Part shown: positions 52,253-64,000 of the stretch, one piece after another
How positions within the stretch are numbered: the stretch's first letter is position 1
Layout: every line of letters begins with the position of its first letter
Assembly: GCA_002104985.1 (NCBI GenBank)
Contig: MCGO01000069.1
Span: forward strand, 1 to 64,000
DNA length: 64,000 bases
Direction of reading: 5' to 3'
From: Rhizoclosmatium globosum
Lineage: Eukaryota; Chytridiomycota; Chytridiomycetes; Chytridiales; Chytriomycetaceae
Position numbers and translations under genes: made by a program
The notes under the pieces: model-generated
Databases searched by the model: none
The model's input: the letters and a program-made list of their open reading frames with translations, nothing else
Told to the model about the DNA's origin: nothing

Positions 52253-54536
52253 TTATGAAAACTGAGGATACTGAAATCCCATATAAAACTTGCTTTTCAA
52301 AAGCGGGGGCATGGTACCTGTCAACCAGTTTTCCGAAACGCTCCTGCAGATTTGTTATTCGAATGTCCAATGAAGATGGCGAGCGCAGAACTTACATTGT
52401 GCGCAATCTCGATAATTGTCCGAATTCATCTGGAACAGGGCCTTTCAATCGATTCGTGTTTAACTGTCTGTTTCAATATAAGCCTTATGACATCGCTTAA
52501 ATGAAGAGCTCACAAGTTCACTAAACGTGTGCAGTATGCAAGCGAAGGAGGAATACGCCCCTCCAACTTGTTCTTTGACAGATCCCTACCCAGGATAAAT
52601 TAATAAAACAAGTTATAGAAACAAAGTGACAAACTTACAATGACACAAGCTTTGACAAATTCCCAAGCTCAGGTGGGATTGTTCCCACCAATCGATTCGT
52701 GTTTAACTGTCTGTTTCAATATAAGCCTTATGACATCGCTTAAATGAAGAGCTCACAAGTTCACTAAACGTGTGCAGTATGCAAGCGAAGGAGGAATACG
52801 CCCCTCCAACTTGTTCTTTGACAGATCCCTACCCAGGATAAATTAATAAAACAAGTTATAGAAACAAAGTGACAAACTTACAATGACACAAGCTTCGACA
52901 AATTCCCAAGCTCAGGTGGGATTGTTCCCACCAATCGATTCGTGTTTAACTGTCTGTTTCAATATAAGCCTTATGACATCGCTTAAATGAAGAGCTCACA
53001 AGTTCACTAAACGTGTGCAGTATGCAAGCGAAGGAGGAATACGCCCCTCCAACTTGTTCTTTGACAGATCCCTACCCAGGATAAATTAATAAAACAAGTT
53101 ATAGAAACAAAGTGACAAACTTACAATGACACAAGCTTTGACAAATTCCCAAGCTCCGGTGGGATTGTTCCCACCAATCGATTCTCGCTCAAATCCCTGT
53201 TTGCAGATGTCAACAGATCAATCAAAAATCCTACACCATCAATACTCACAACTCCTCCAACTCCGTCAACTCCCCAAACTCAGGTGGAATCACTCCAATA
53301 ATACCCTCCCCCTTCAAATTCAATCCAATCAACCGATCGTCGTCCGTTTTCCACGTGAACATCAAATTGCTACCTATATGCCCACTTCCAAATCGTAAAC
53401 TCTGGAGCTGTAAATTCCGCAGTTGCTGTTTACTGTGAATTTTTCTTCGCCTCTTCAATTCTTCAGGTAAGAAATCCCACAATATATCCACATCGGTTCG
53501 CGATATTTCTTGATAAGTGGGAGGAATGGGGATAGGTGGTGGCACAATAAATTCGGATAATGGGCGGGAAGACGATTGAGCATCCATAAACGAAGTGTTC
53601 AGTGCAAACTCCAAATCGTTTACATTGACTTGCTCATACGTGGGTGGCTGTTGTTGAACAGGTCTTGCTGTTGCTGCCAGTGAAGGTACGCCACCACCTT
53701 CACTCGCCAGTAACAGCTCCACTTCTCCCATTGAGGGTCTTTCAATAGAATTCTGGCTCCAACAACGATTAATAATGAACCATAGCCAGAGGGGAATAAC
53801 ATCAACCGTAGGTTGTTGAGGGCGTTGCCCATTTTCCACCAAAGAAGAAATAGCGACAGAGCGAGTGTTTGAGAAGGGAGGATGTCCACAAAGAGTCTCG
53901 TACATGATCATTCCAATTGCAAAGACATCTTGCGCCGGTGTTTGTCCACAGTCAACTTCAGAGTATACTTCAGGCGCAATAAAAGGAAGGTGACAGTCTG
54001 GAGTGCGGTAGAATCTTGATTCCTTTTTCAACTGATACAATCCAATATTGCTGATCTTAGCATTTCCATCATTATCTGTGTTGAGAGTGCAAAATTTGAT
54101 AAGTGGATGCTTTCCTCGCACTGCCAAGACTCAATTGTCACTCACCAATCAAAATGGAAGACGTCCTCAAGTCACCATGAACAACTGGATTTGGCAGTTG
54201 ATGCAAGTAAGCCAATGCATGAGCGACTTGCTTCAGCCAGAGAATGCGACTGGAAAGTGTCCTTTCCGATGCAAATTTAAGCTGATCTTGAAGAGTGGAG
54301 GCCATTCTTTCCATCAGAATCAGTGGATTCTTCAGCACAGCAAATCCCTTAATTTCAACAATGTTTGGATGTTGGAATTGAGACAAGACTGATGCATCAC
54401 AGCCAAGTGGCAGCTCCTTCACTGCAACTGGCTCACCATCAAGGGTCCCTGCATAAACTTTAGAGAAACTACCCTGGCCAAGCACTTGGCTGCTTGGCGT
54501 TTGGATTGCGTGCGATGAGAGGTCAATAAGGGGCAT
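52253..54536 (-). CDS. Kinase-like/LRR protein 2, duplication copy B (longer LRR part)
   Basis: Same layout as the gene at 18,008-20,048: start 54536, N-lobe GQGSFSKVYAG and VAVKELPLG, VVHGDLRTSS, intron, ISNIGLYQLKKE in place of DFG, FAIGMIMYETLCGHPPF, RCWSQ...ERPSM, DILWDFLPEEL, then LRRs. The C-terminal end SKFYMGFQYPQFS at 52253 is shared. It has three rather than two 243-bp LRR units, so it should be two LRRs (about 48 residues) longer. The frame is intact across all exons compared. As before, a predicted pseudokinase because of NIG for DFG. Confidence 0.78.
52455..53183. repeat. Three tandem 243-bp units encoding LRR exon pairs
   Basis: Unit starts CGTGTTTAACTGTCTG at 52,455, 52,698 and 52,941; the units are nearly identical to each other (one TTTGAC/TTCGAC and one CTCAGG/CTCCGG difference noted). 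Each contains NRLVGTIPPELGNLSKLVSL and NKLEGRIPPSLAYCTRLVNL as separate exons on the minus strand. Confidence 0.88.
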
Positions 54537-54714
54537 TTGACGGAATCTTTTTCACTTTCCCTTCGCACTTCAAAGCACATGTTTTCAAAGAAGTCCTCAA
54601 ACAAATATTAAATAAACGACTGTAACAATGAAATACATCCTTCTTTGCCTGGTTGAATTTCAGTTAAATTGTATATATATATACCTGACAATTCTAGTTT
54701 TAGCACTCTCCCAA

Positions 54715-56409
54715 ATGCAGCCAAAGAGAGTAGTGCGATCCAACCTATCCAGCGCCGGCTCATCAAACGGAGACTCGAATAAAGTACCGACGCGTGGCTT
54801 AGTTCAAATCGCTCCTGAATTAGGTATACTGTAAACGTTTCGATTTCAATCTTCCTGACTGAAGTCGACTGCAGACAAGCCGATGGTTCCAACCACTCCA
54901 TATCTGATATCTTCAGTATCAGAACCACAGACTCTGTGCGGAACTCCGGCAGGAAAGGAAACCACAGATGAGTCTGTTGTATTCGATATTCTGAAGCGAC
55001 AAGAAAACTGGGAGGCCGAGCGAGTAAGCATTAAATTTCTCAGGTATATTATGTACTAAGTTAAGTGTTAAATATAGGCTGAACTCGATGTCTATTTGCA
55101 ACAAGTCAAAGATATGGTGTCAACAGGAAACTCAACTCTCATTTCCAACCAACTCGATATTTTGGATCACCATGAACAGATTTTAATGGAAAGAAACAAG
55201 GTATCTATTTCTGTCTATCATCGCATTTCTACACAGCGAGTAACCCAACGACATACCCTCAGAACGAAACAGCGGAAACACGCGCAAAGCTTCTCGACGG
55301 ATTCAGAAAGATCAAACTTCTCGATTCAATCCTCCAAGAAAAGACTCTTCTCGCAGACTCCATGTCCTCGAAACCATCCACAACCTCAAACATGACCCTC
55401 ACAAACACTTCAAAGCCTCAAACAGCATTCGAAAACACCATCGATGACGATAACGCATCAATCTCAGGCGCCAGTTCCGTCAACGACTTTGAACTTAAAT
55501 CCGTGCACTCTCTCGACACACGAACATTCTTGACTGAACCAAAATTACAACGAAAACTGGGTGGGACACGTCGATCAGCGGGAACAAACCGATCTTCTCA
55601 GCACCATGGTTCTCTCCCATCGTCCCAACAACAACAACCGCAAGAACTTGATCCCGATGGCCAACCTATTCCTGAAAAGAAAGGGTACAAACTGGGAGAC
55701 TTTATTCAGCGAAACATCGTTCTGGGTCCGCAAGCGCGTTATTATCATGCCATGACTGAAGTTGAGCAAGATCGAGTCGAGAAGCTTTTGATGGAATCGG
55801 ACGAGTTTGGAGAGGATGTTGAGGGCGAAGAGGACGGTACTGATGGGTTTGAAAGTATTCAAGGAAGTTCGGAGAGACGGGAAGGGCCCGACGAAATGTC
55901 CTCTACTGTGTGTGAACTACATTTTATCACTTTTTTGAGCTTAAATTCTCTGTTCGATAGGCTTCAAGAAGGACGTACCTAAGTTCTGCAAAGTCGGTGA
56001 AGAACACTTGGCTAGAACCCACAGAGTTGGATCGACTCGCGAAGATTGACAAGTAGGTGTACAAAGAGTAAAGAAATACTGATGACAAAATAGGGAGCTT
56101 ATGGCAATGCATGGAAATGATGTCGAAATCGCCTCTCTTGTATGGACACCTTCCGTATGGACACCGACTGCTTCCGGAATCTCTACGCCAATGTATCAAC
56201 CATCTAGCGCGAGAGGTATGTCATTGACTAACTCTAATATTACTCTTCGCTCAACATTCCAAAAGACGTCAAGTCAGTCATGGACCTACACGACCTCCAT
56301 GAACAAGACTCACACCTCAGCTTCGATTCCTCTGCATCGCGTATCGAAAAGATTGACGAACAGCTTCGTAAATTTCATGAACGCAGAATCCAGAATGACG
56401 ATGAGTTAG
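54715..56409 (+). pseudogene. FSIP1-like gene, copy B, frameshifted near the 3' end
   Basis: Same exon structure as 20,210-21,973 (exon 1 54,715-54,823 and so on), with the central GDFIQRNIVLG...DRVEKLLMESDE preserved. A single T is missing at about 56,256-56,258 (AACATTCC versus AACATTTCC in copy A), so the last exon shifts frame and stops at 56,409, losing the IEKIDEQLRKFHER region that copy A encodes. The original frame remains open on the other side (to 56,480). Could still make a truncated protein; called broken because the conserved C-terminal motif is lost. Confidence 0.65.
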
Positions 56410-56584
56410 AGAGTCAAGAACGGATTGAGGAGTTGTTGGAACAGATACGAGCGTCTCATGGACTGGTTGAAGTGTTATAATGGTCGAATAAATGGATAAT
56501 TGTTTTCGGCTAATTTGCTTGATCCAATCATATTCTAGAAGAAGAAGCAACGAACTGAAAGTTCCACACCAACAACAATTTAAA

Positions 56585-59500
56585 ATGAGCAGCTTAATTG
56601 TACCTACATTCGGAAAGAAGAAGACAGGTTCTTTCTATGTCACAGATATTCTCTATCGCGGTATTAAAACATTTACAGTTGCCAAACCGCCTCCGCCACC
56701 CGTAGAAACCCTAAAAGCCCTCATTTCCTCAAGCAACAAATCCCAAGATCACTCTCGAACACCGTCACAAAACTCAATCACGTCTATTGCATCCCTACCT
56801 CCATCACCATTCTTCTCCCCAACAGACACCATCGCAACTTTATCACTCGCAAAACTGAAATCACCCACATTCCTTAACTCCAAAAAACTGAATTCCCTGC
56901 AATCCGCCGTCCACACATCCAACGTAACAAAGATAAAATCCTTACTTGCGGACCAATCTCGTGATGTGAATAAGCTTGATACATATCATGGATTCACGGC
57001 GCTCCATTTAGCAGTTGATGAGAACAAACTGGATATAGCCGTGCTCTTGTTAGATCATAACGCAAAAATCGACGTCTTGAATCGAGAGGGTCGTACACCG
57101 TTGATGTTGGCGGTGATGCGAGGTTGGACTGATATAGTCCAGCTATTGTTGCAAAGAGGTGCATATGTAAATTCACAAGACCTACTGGGGGCGACAGCTT
57201 TGCATTATGCAATTTATTTGGATTGTAAAGAAAGCTTCAGACTTTTGACTGGATACGATGTGAACTTAACTTTGCTTGACAAGGTTTGTGTGTAGCAGCA
57301 TTAAGTGTGTAACTAATGCATTCGTCAAGTCTGGTCTTCCGTTGTTTTATCATGCGATACAGTGTAAACGAAAAGAGATGGCGGACTTTTTAGTCAAACG
57401 TGCATCGAGTGACGAGCTGAACAAAACATATGGATCTGATTCAAGGTAATGAATTGATTAAAAGCTCCTGAATAGCTTTAACAGTTTGAATTTAGCTCTG
57501 TACTTGATTTCGCCCTCAGAAATGGAATGAGCAGCTCTATTCAAACTCTCATTGACCACGGAGCCAGCTCAAACAATTTGAATTATTATGAAGGAAAGGA
57601 GTCATTTATCTCTTGTGGAAGTCTGTCAATTAAAAACGACCAAGAATCCAAGACTACAGAACCACAATCACATAAATCGCAAAGAGATCCTCCGCATATA
57701 CAAGTTGAAAAGCTACAAGCTGAAATATTAACCTATATTTCTGAACTTCAAGATTTAAAGGCAAAAACTCAAGAATCAATCACCACACTTGCCAATGCAA
57801 ACCATTCACTGCATGCACAGCTGACAGATGTATCTAACCTCTACCTCCAAGAAAAAGATGAGAACGCCAAACTTCGCGACCAAATGTCTGCGATGGCCTC
57901 TCAAATAGAAAAGTTTGAGTTTGAATTCATGGTCCGTGGAGGTGTCCTCAAAGCACTTGGCAACCAGCACGACGAGGATAAAGCTTCTCTTAATAAGCAA
58001 ATTTATAAGCTGAATAAGAAGCTTGAAGGAGCTCAAACACACATTGCTCAAGCTGCGGCACAATCCGAGGGGAATTCTGAGAGCGCAATCAAAGAGTCTG
58101 ATTTCCTTCAACAATCACAAGAGATTCTTTTGAAAGAGAATGAAATTTCAAATTTGGAGACTCGAAACAAGGAATTGAGTTTGGAAATACAGAAGTTAGT
58201 GCTGCAATTGGAACAATCGCAAGCTGAAAACGAGCGTCTGTCTTCTCAAATCGAAATGATGGGAAACCAGGCACAGTCGTTTGTAACTCGAGCTTCTGTC
58301 TTAGAACGACAGCTTACCATCACGGAAAAGCGTGACCTCGAAACTCAAGATGAAAGCAAACAAACCATTCAGTTTCTTAGATCTGAAGTAGAACGACAGC
58401 AACAGGAACTGGGAGAAACTTGGTCAAGGCTTGCAGAATCGAAACGAGGTATTTTAGACGCATCCAAGCGAATCCCACTAACATGGCTTTAGAACAATCA
58501 GAACTGAGCAGCGAATACCAAACGCTCTTAACAAGATGTTTTGCTACGGAGTCAGCGCTCCAGGAGTCTACGGCTCAAAATGCCAAACTCTTGGAGACTC
58601 TCAATAACTCCTCTGAGCACTCGACCAAATATAGTGATCTCGCTGTGCAATTGTATCACGCCATAAATAGATACAATACAGCTGAAAACCAGCTGACAGA
58701 AATCATCAACCAGAACGAACAACTAAAAAACATCAAAGATCAAAATGAAATAACCATCAAAACATTGCTCTCAGACATTGCAGAATTGGAAGCCGCAAAC
58801 AAAAAAGCTCAGAAACGAATTTTTGAGCTGGGCCTTTTGTTTGACATTGAAAAATCAGCTTCAGAAAACAACTCCAAACGGCTGTCCAATCTTGAAACCG
58901 AATACTCTCTGTCACTATCGAAACTGCATAACGAGTTAAGAATCTCTCTCGACACTATCTTCAATCTCGAAAATCAACTCAATCTCCAAAATTACACATC
59001 CACAACTTTACGAATGCGACTTGAAGATACAAACGAAACCCTTGCAAACGAAATTACAAACGGCTCGATATTTCGAAATGAAAAAGAAGAAGCCGAGCGA
59101 TCTGAACTGAGAAAACAGCTCAAGTCAGCTATAAGCGAAGTCGATCGTTTGGCAGATAACCTTTATTACCACGAAACCCATCACTCCGAAGCACTCGAAA
59201 AAATCAAAGTTCTCCACGACAAACTTATCGAATATGAGAAAATGCTTATACAGAAGGATGTTGATTCTCGTGGCTTGAAACGAGAAGTAGCTTCGCTTGA
59301 AGGACGCCTTGCATTCTCTGAAATGAAAGCCATTCGCCTACTAAGCGGAATACTTTCGACAAAAACCGTATCAATTACTCCTCTACTGTCGAACACGATC
59401 ACGACAGAAAGTAATTCTTTGAAAGCTCGACTGACAACGGAAACCCTCACGAACGCTGCACTCCAGAAACTGCTGAAAGATTCTCAAGTCAAAAGGTTGT

Positions 59501-60066
59501 CTTTGACTTCAGCATTGATTGCACTTGAACGAAACTGTGAAGCAACCAGAAGCACAGTGGATACACTCGAAATAACTATCCAAGAAGAGCAGGAGATTAA
59601 AATCCAGCTCATTAAAAAGATATCAAGTCTCAAGTGCTTGATGAAAGAAAACGAAGCAGTTAATTCCAAGCAAGCGGCTACGATTCGCAAACTTGAATCG
59701 AGTCTTACTCAATGTAATGCAAATTTACATCATCTCAAAGAAGAGCTTTCCCAATCAAGAGAAACGATTCAAAGTCTCGAAGTGAAAATCTATGAGCTCG
59801 AATCGACTCTACGTGAAAAGGACGAAAAGAACACACAACTCAAGGAATGCTGGTTTCAGGATCAAAAAACCATTCACCAAATGAAACAAGACATTCAATC
59901 TTTTCACGAACAATATTTGTCTCTATCCGATAGTTTCGTTGCCTTACAGAATCAGTTGGATGAAGAGGAAGATGTCAGTGATGGAGCTCGTCGACAAAAC
60001 GTAATTGAAGGATTTCAAGTGAACGAAAAACTTGAAGAATTGAATCGATTATTTGCATCTATTTAA
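56585..60066 (+). CDS. Ankyrin-repeat plus long coiled-coil protein (Ank1), copy B
   Basis: Same four-exon structure as copy A (22,078-25,559), intact to the stop at 60,066. Differences from copy A are scattered amino-acid changes, for instance LLLDHNAKID for LLLVHNAKID in the ankyrin block and several in the coiled coil; the exon 3/4 intron keeps its donor GTATTT and acceptor (GGCTTTAG) although its sequence differs. Conservation of the frame over 1.1 kb of coiled coil indicates that the copy is under constraint or young. Confidence 0.78.
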
Positions 60067-60133
60067 GATGATAATAAATCAAAGAACTAATCTTAAATTT
60101 GATGTAACTCACAAACAATAGTCTTGGTAAAAT

Positions 60134-61835
60134 ATGACAGGATCGCCAAACTTCTCCTTCTTCCTACGAAGAAAGAGTTCCTTCTTCCGCACAGTTCCTC
60201 AAGGTATTTTATTGTCACGTTGCGCAGGTGCAAACACGTTGCTTTAACCTCTAACCAGAGCCAAGCCCACCAGTTGCACTCTCGGTGATCACCAAACTCA
60301 CACCAGAAGAACTTAAAACACCACTTCTCTACGATATTCGAAAACTCTCTGGGATTCATGGACACATTGCAAACAATGACTTGAGAAAGGTCAAGCAAGC
60401 TTTATCAGACATCAACTGTGACATCAATAAACCTGATGCGATCTTTAACTTGACTCCTTTGCATATTGCTGTTGATTCTGGAATATACGACGCAGTTGTA
60501 CTGATTTTAAATTCTGTGGACTCTGTTCAGAAACCCAACCTTGACATCAGTGATACTCTCGGAAGAACTCCACTGATGATTGTAAGAAACTGAGCGTCAT
60601 CATAAGATTTGTGGAATAATCAAAGTACAGGCAGTATTAAAAGGACATGCGGATATCGTCCATCTGCTATTAAAGTCACATGCTTCTCCTAATGCACAAG
60701 ACTTGATTGGTTGTACCGCATGTCATTATGCGATCTATTTGGGCGATATAAGCTGTTTCCGGCTCTTAATGGATTCTGGAGCATCCACAGCTATAATTGA
60801 TAAGGTAAGAGACGGAACCAAGCGTCTACTCATTCTATAGTTTTAAATAACTGTAAACAGACGGGCCTGACTCTCCTCCATCATGCCGTCCACATGTCAC
60901 GGCCAGAAATGTCTTTACAACTCCTTCAAACATTTCCTCCAGCCTGGGTCAACAGCCAATATACCTCAGCTGATGGAAATCAAACTACACTCTTACATGC
61001 AGCAGCTACAAAGTCACTCAATAAAGTCGTGAAAGCTCTCATCGAACTTGGGGCGGACCTCGATGCAAAGGACATTCGAAACAGAACTCCTCTAGAATGT
61101 ATCGATTATGAAAATTACGAGCCTGAAATCGTTGAATTACTCACAAGCGACAAATTAGAAGTGAAGAGAAGCGCTGAGGGCTTTGTATTGAACAAGATGG
61201 AGGCTCGAACTGATAATATTGTTGACACAAGTGTCACAACTCTCGTTCTGGAGACCGCAGCTTCTAAATCTCTTGGCGAAATTGATGTACCTGCAAAGTT
61301 ATCAGAGACTCAATCAAGTGTGGACGAATTAAATCTAAAGGCCTTGAGAGATGAAGTTGAGCGGCTGCAAAGTCAATTGATCATTGCTGTAACTGCACGC
61401 GCAGAAGCCGATATCCGTACTTCAAATGCGTTAGATCAGCTAGAATCTTTAAGACGAGAATATGCAATCTCAAATCGAAAACGTGCTGCGGATGTTCCCA
61501 TTCAAACAGCAGTCAAGCCAGTGTCGGGGCCGCAAAACGATTCTTCCAGTCAAATAGTTAACCTTGAAACCTCAGTTTGTAAGAAATCGGATGAAATCAA
61601 ACAATTAAGATCATCACTTACCAATGAACGCACTTTAAATGAAAAGCTCAAAGAAGAAGTTGAAAGGCTAGGAAAGGAATTGTCTTTTGTGAAGGGAACA
61701 AACTCTTCCTTGGAGATATTGCTTGCAAATGAACGAGATATGACGCGACAATTAAAGGCCACTACGAGCTGCACTGAATTTGAATGGAAAGACATAAACA
61801 AAAAGCTGGATCGTTTATATTCAGTTCTCATGTAA
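60134..61835 (+). CDS. Ankyrin-repeat protein with C-terminal coiled coil (Ank2), copy B
   Basis: Corresponds to 25,627-27,327. Exon 1 begins MTGSPNFSFFLRRKSSF. The stretch matching intron 1 contains stops in the reading frame here, while its GTATTTTATT donor and CCAG acceptor remain and the join restores PQEPSPP; this is why I model the intron in both copies. Ankyrin repeats and the NRTPLECIDYENYEPEIVELL end motif are intact. Ends at 61,835. Confidence 0.75.
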
Positions 61836-61901
61836 TCATAGTAGACCTAAATATAGAAAAAAATAAGAACTTTGATTCTTTTCAATCTTGACTGAACGAG
61901 C

Positions 61902-63606
61902 ATGAGTAGTCGAGGATTTCCTTTCATTCGCAGACGTAGTTCCTTCTTGAATGGTAAGGGCGTTGTGAGATCCTCTCTCCACTTTTTTGACAGCTTTCAA
62001 ACCAAAGAGGAAACAACTGGCCACACATTCGGCCCCAACGACACCATTGATTCCATCAGTCCCGATATTCTCAAACTATCTCTTTCCTCGCGCCCCAACA
62101 TTGACAGTATCCATGCACTGGCAGCTGCAAAGGACTACGACGGAATCTTGGCCTTTCTCCAAAACCACCCAAACGCAATCGATGCAATTGACCAAAATGG
62201 AAGAACAGCACTTTGTATTTCTGTATTTGTTGGCGCAGCAGACGTTGTTCATTTGTTGCTGAAGTGTGATGCAAACCCAGACATTGTCGACTGTTTAGGC
62301 TGTGCCCCAATTCATTATGCTGTCTGGAGGGGCGACATAAGTTGCTTCCGTCTGTTGGTGGACAAGGAGGCTGATGTGGGAATAATCGACAAAGTAAGCT
62401 CTTTTGAGTTTGCGTAATCTTGGCTAAATGACGAATACCAGTCAGGATTTCCGCTTTTCTACCACGCAATCAAACTCAATCGACCTGTCATGGCTCAATA
62501 CTTGATCCCATCAGCATCGAAAGAACTTCTGAACAAACACTACGGCGAATCAAAGAGGTAATTATTTGACAACATAACTCCAAGTTATTTACGTTCTCTG
62601 CAACAGCACCGCTCTTCACTTGGCCGTCGCAAACTCCATGACATCCATAATCCACCTCTTGATATCAAAAGGTGCAGACCCAACTCCCCTTGACGCTGAC
62701 AGCCGAAAACCAATCGAATGCATCGACTACGACAACTATGGCCCAGAAATCGAAGCTATCGTCGAATACCTTGCATCTCTTGAACTTGCGAAATCCGGAA
62801 GCATAATTTCATTCGCGGATTCCAATTCGACATGCAACGCAAAAGTATCCAAGAGCGTCTTGGATTTGATTTCGAAAAGCGCGGCTAGTTTAGTCGCAAA
62901 GAGCTTAGCCAGCGTGGCTGCATCTGAGAATGCATCGACGAGAGGTCTTGTGGATATCGATGAGAAGAGGATTGACGAACTGAGTTTGACGGAGGAAAAG
63001 CATCGACCACTTTCGGAAAGGAGGGGTGCAGTCTCATTGAACGGATCCTTACTCTTCCTGGACACTTCGCACACGGGACCGTCGTCTGCGAATCCAATTC
63101 AACCTGTCGAAGATTCCAGTGACCGGAAAACTGTCTCCCTCAACGCGTCCTTGCTATTATTAACTCCAAGCCCCGCTCAACCCACCCACCCGGAATCCTC
63201 CACTCAGTCCACTCAGTTAACCGACTCAGCCACATCATTCCAAGGCTCTTCCTGCACATCCTTCACATTCGATTCAAAGTCCATCCACGATTCCCTTGCC
63301 CCAAGCCAGACCTCTTTGACACTCGACACAACCTCTTCCACATCACTCGTTTCCCCAGAAACAGCAAACCCATTCTCCCTCAAAGACTTCATCGCGCTTC
63401 GAAGACAAGTCCAATCCCTTACATCCCAACTGGACGCTGCTAAAATGATCCAGAAGGATTTGGAGTTTACGATCGAGCAACACGCGTTTTACCGTGCCAA
63501 GCTGCAATCTGAATGTGAGGCGAAGGATGTGTTGTTGAAGAAGGCGAAACAGGAGATTGAGGTGTTGAAAGAGTTTCGGAAACAGAGGGGAGAAGAGGTG
63601 CTTTAG
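61902..63606 (+). CDS. Ankyrin-repeat protein (Ank3), copy B, full length
   Basis: Corresponds to 27,394-29,028 but keeps the frame at the C-terminus: FYRAKLQSECEAKDVLLKKA continues as a short coiled coil to the stop at 63,606. It therefore represents the intact form; copy A has lost one base in this stretch. Three exons, with introns starting GTAAGCTC and GTAATTATT at the same places as copy A. Ankyrin and Ser/Thr-rich parts nearly the same as copy A. Confidence 0.78.
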
Positions 63607-63824
63607 TCTTTGCTGAATTTGAAAGGAAGGGAAATAAACCTTTCAAAGTTAATTCGTGTATTCAATAACAGGATTTCAAAGTTTCAAGAACAGATGAGAC
63701 AAGCAAAAAAGGAAGAGCTCATTTAAAACAGCTGAAGTCATTCAGCGGCGAGAAAGGAAGATAAAGAAGAAAGGGATTGTCTCAGAAACAGGCGAACAAA
63801 GCCAGCAAAAAAAGAAGGTGAGAT

Positions 63825-64000
63825 TCAGATAAGTGCAAGACAGAGTCCAGCACAAAGGAAGGAAACAATGATTACCTTGGCCTCGCTCACAAGAACATTA
63901 ATCTGTGCGGGTTTAGAGGTAGTGGTGCTTTGGACGGCAACAGGAATCATCGACACTGGCGAGGTTGTAGTCTTGGAAGTTGTTAGGACACAATTTTCGG
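63825..64000 (-). pseudogene. Mucin-like protein, duplicated 3' end (cut by the window)
   Basis: The last about 50 codons of a gene matching 29,314-29,480 (SMIPVAVQ..., INVLVSEAK, then a hydrophobic end IIVSFLCAGLCLAL). Similarity to copy A stops at about 63,984 (GTCTTGGAAGT common to both, then unrelated sequence), so either the copy is truncated there or has diverged. The window ends 16 bp later; its status cannot be decided. Confidence 0.5.

Larger units (their letters stand above)
51775..63984. repeat. Segmental duplication, copy B
   Basis: Direct repeat of 17,525-29,480 in the same orientation, offset about 34,245 bp on the left and 34,488-34,510 bp after the extra 243-bp LRR unit. It includes kinase exon 1, the kinase-LRR gene, the FSIP1-like gene and three ankyrin genes. 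Most coding stretches differ by only a few substitutions per 100 bp. Homology starts abruptly at the exon 1 border of the kinase gene (51,775) and fades at the window end near 63,984. Confidence 0.9.

Noticed and set aside
1..64000. tRNA, rRNA or other structured RNA genes
   Set aside because: I looked for A/B-box or cloverleaf-like segments and rRNA cores while reading but saw none that I could support by eye.

Overview
The window is eukaryotic and most likely comes from a zoosporic (chytrid-type) fungus. The evidence is many short GT-AG introns (42-69 bp in the models below), an abundance of TKL-type kinase genes, fungal or general eukaryotic housekeeping genes (a SNIP1/Pml1 splicing factor, a REXO-type RNA exonuclease, a J-domain protein), and a gene resembling FSIP1, a protein of flagella. 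The chytrid assignment is inference; no rRNA or other marker gene is present.

Layout. 1-3.3 kb holds a broken REEP/Yop1-like gene and two broken TKL kinase domains. 3.4-5.8 kb (minus) is a REXO1-type 3'-5' RNA exonuclease. 5.8-11.1 kb (minus) is a tandem array of five paralogous seven-helix membrane proteins. 11.2-16.1 kb (minus) carries a CCCH zinc-finger/long-helix protein and a J-domain protein that carries fibronectin III domains. 16.2-20.0 kb (minus) has two kinase-LRR genes whose kinase domains have lost the DFG aspartate. 20.2-29.1 kb (plus) has an FSIP1-like gene and three ankyrin-repeat genes in a row. 29.3-31.7 kb (minus) is a Ser/Thr-rich, mucin-like protein. 31.7-36.6 kb is AT-rich and gene-poor with two foldback (TIR) elements. 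36.7-37.5 kb (minus) is SNIP1/Pml1.

At 38,857-49,990 lies a complete 11.1 kb LTR retrotransposon with apparently identical 482-bp LTRs and a 4-bp target duplication. Its Gag-protease ORF contains two zinc-knuckle modules. Its Pol ORF contains, between RNase H and integrase, a complete-looking endonuclease/exonuclease/phosphatase (EEP, APE/ExoIII-type) domain. This is the most unusual item in the window. The element sits in a truncated kinase gene that abuts a short telomere-like repeat.

From 51.8 kb to the end, the block kinase-LRR / FSIP1-like / three ankyrin genes / start of the mucin-like gene is repeated: a direct segmental duplication of about 12 kb, offset by about 34.2-34.5 kb. The copies have diverged differently: the FSIP1-like gene is frameshifted in the second copy, the third ankyrin gene is frameshifted in the first, and the LRR part of the kinase gene has two versus three 243-bp exon-intron units. 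All gene models are read from splice signals and reading frame only; no transcript evidence was available.
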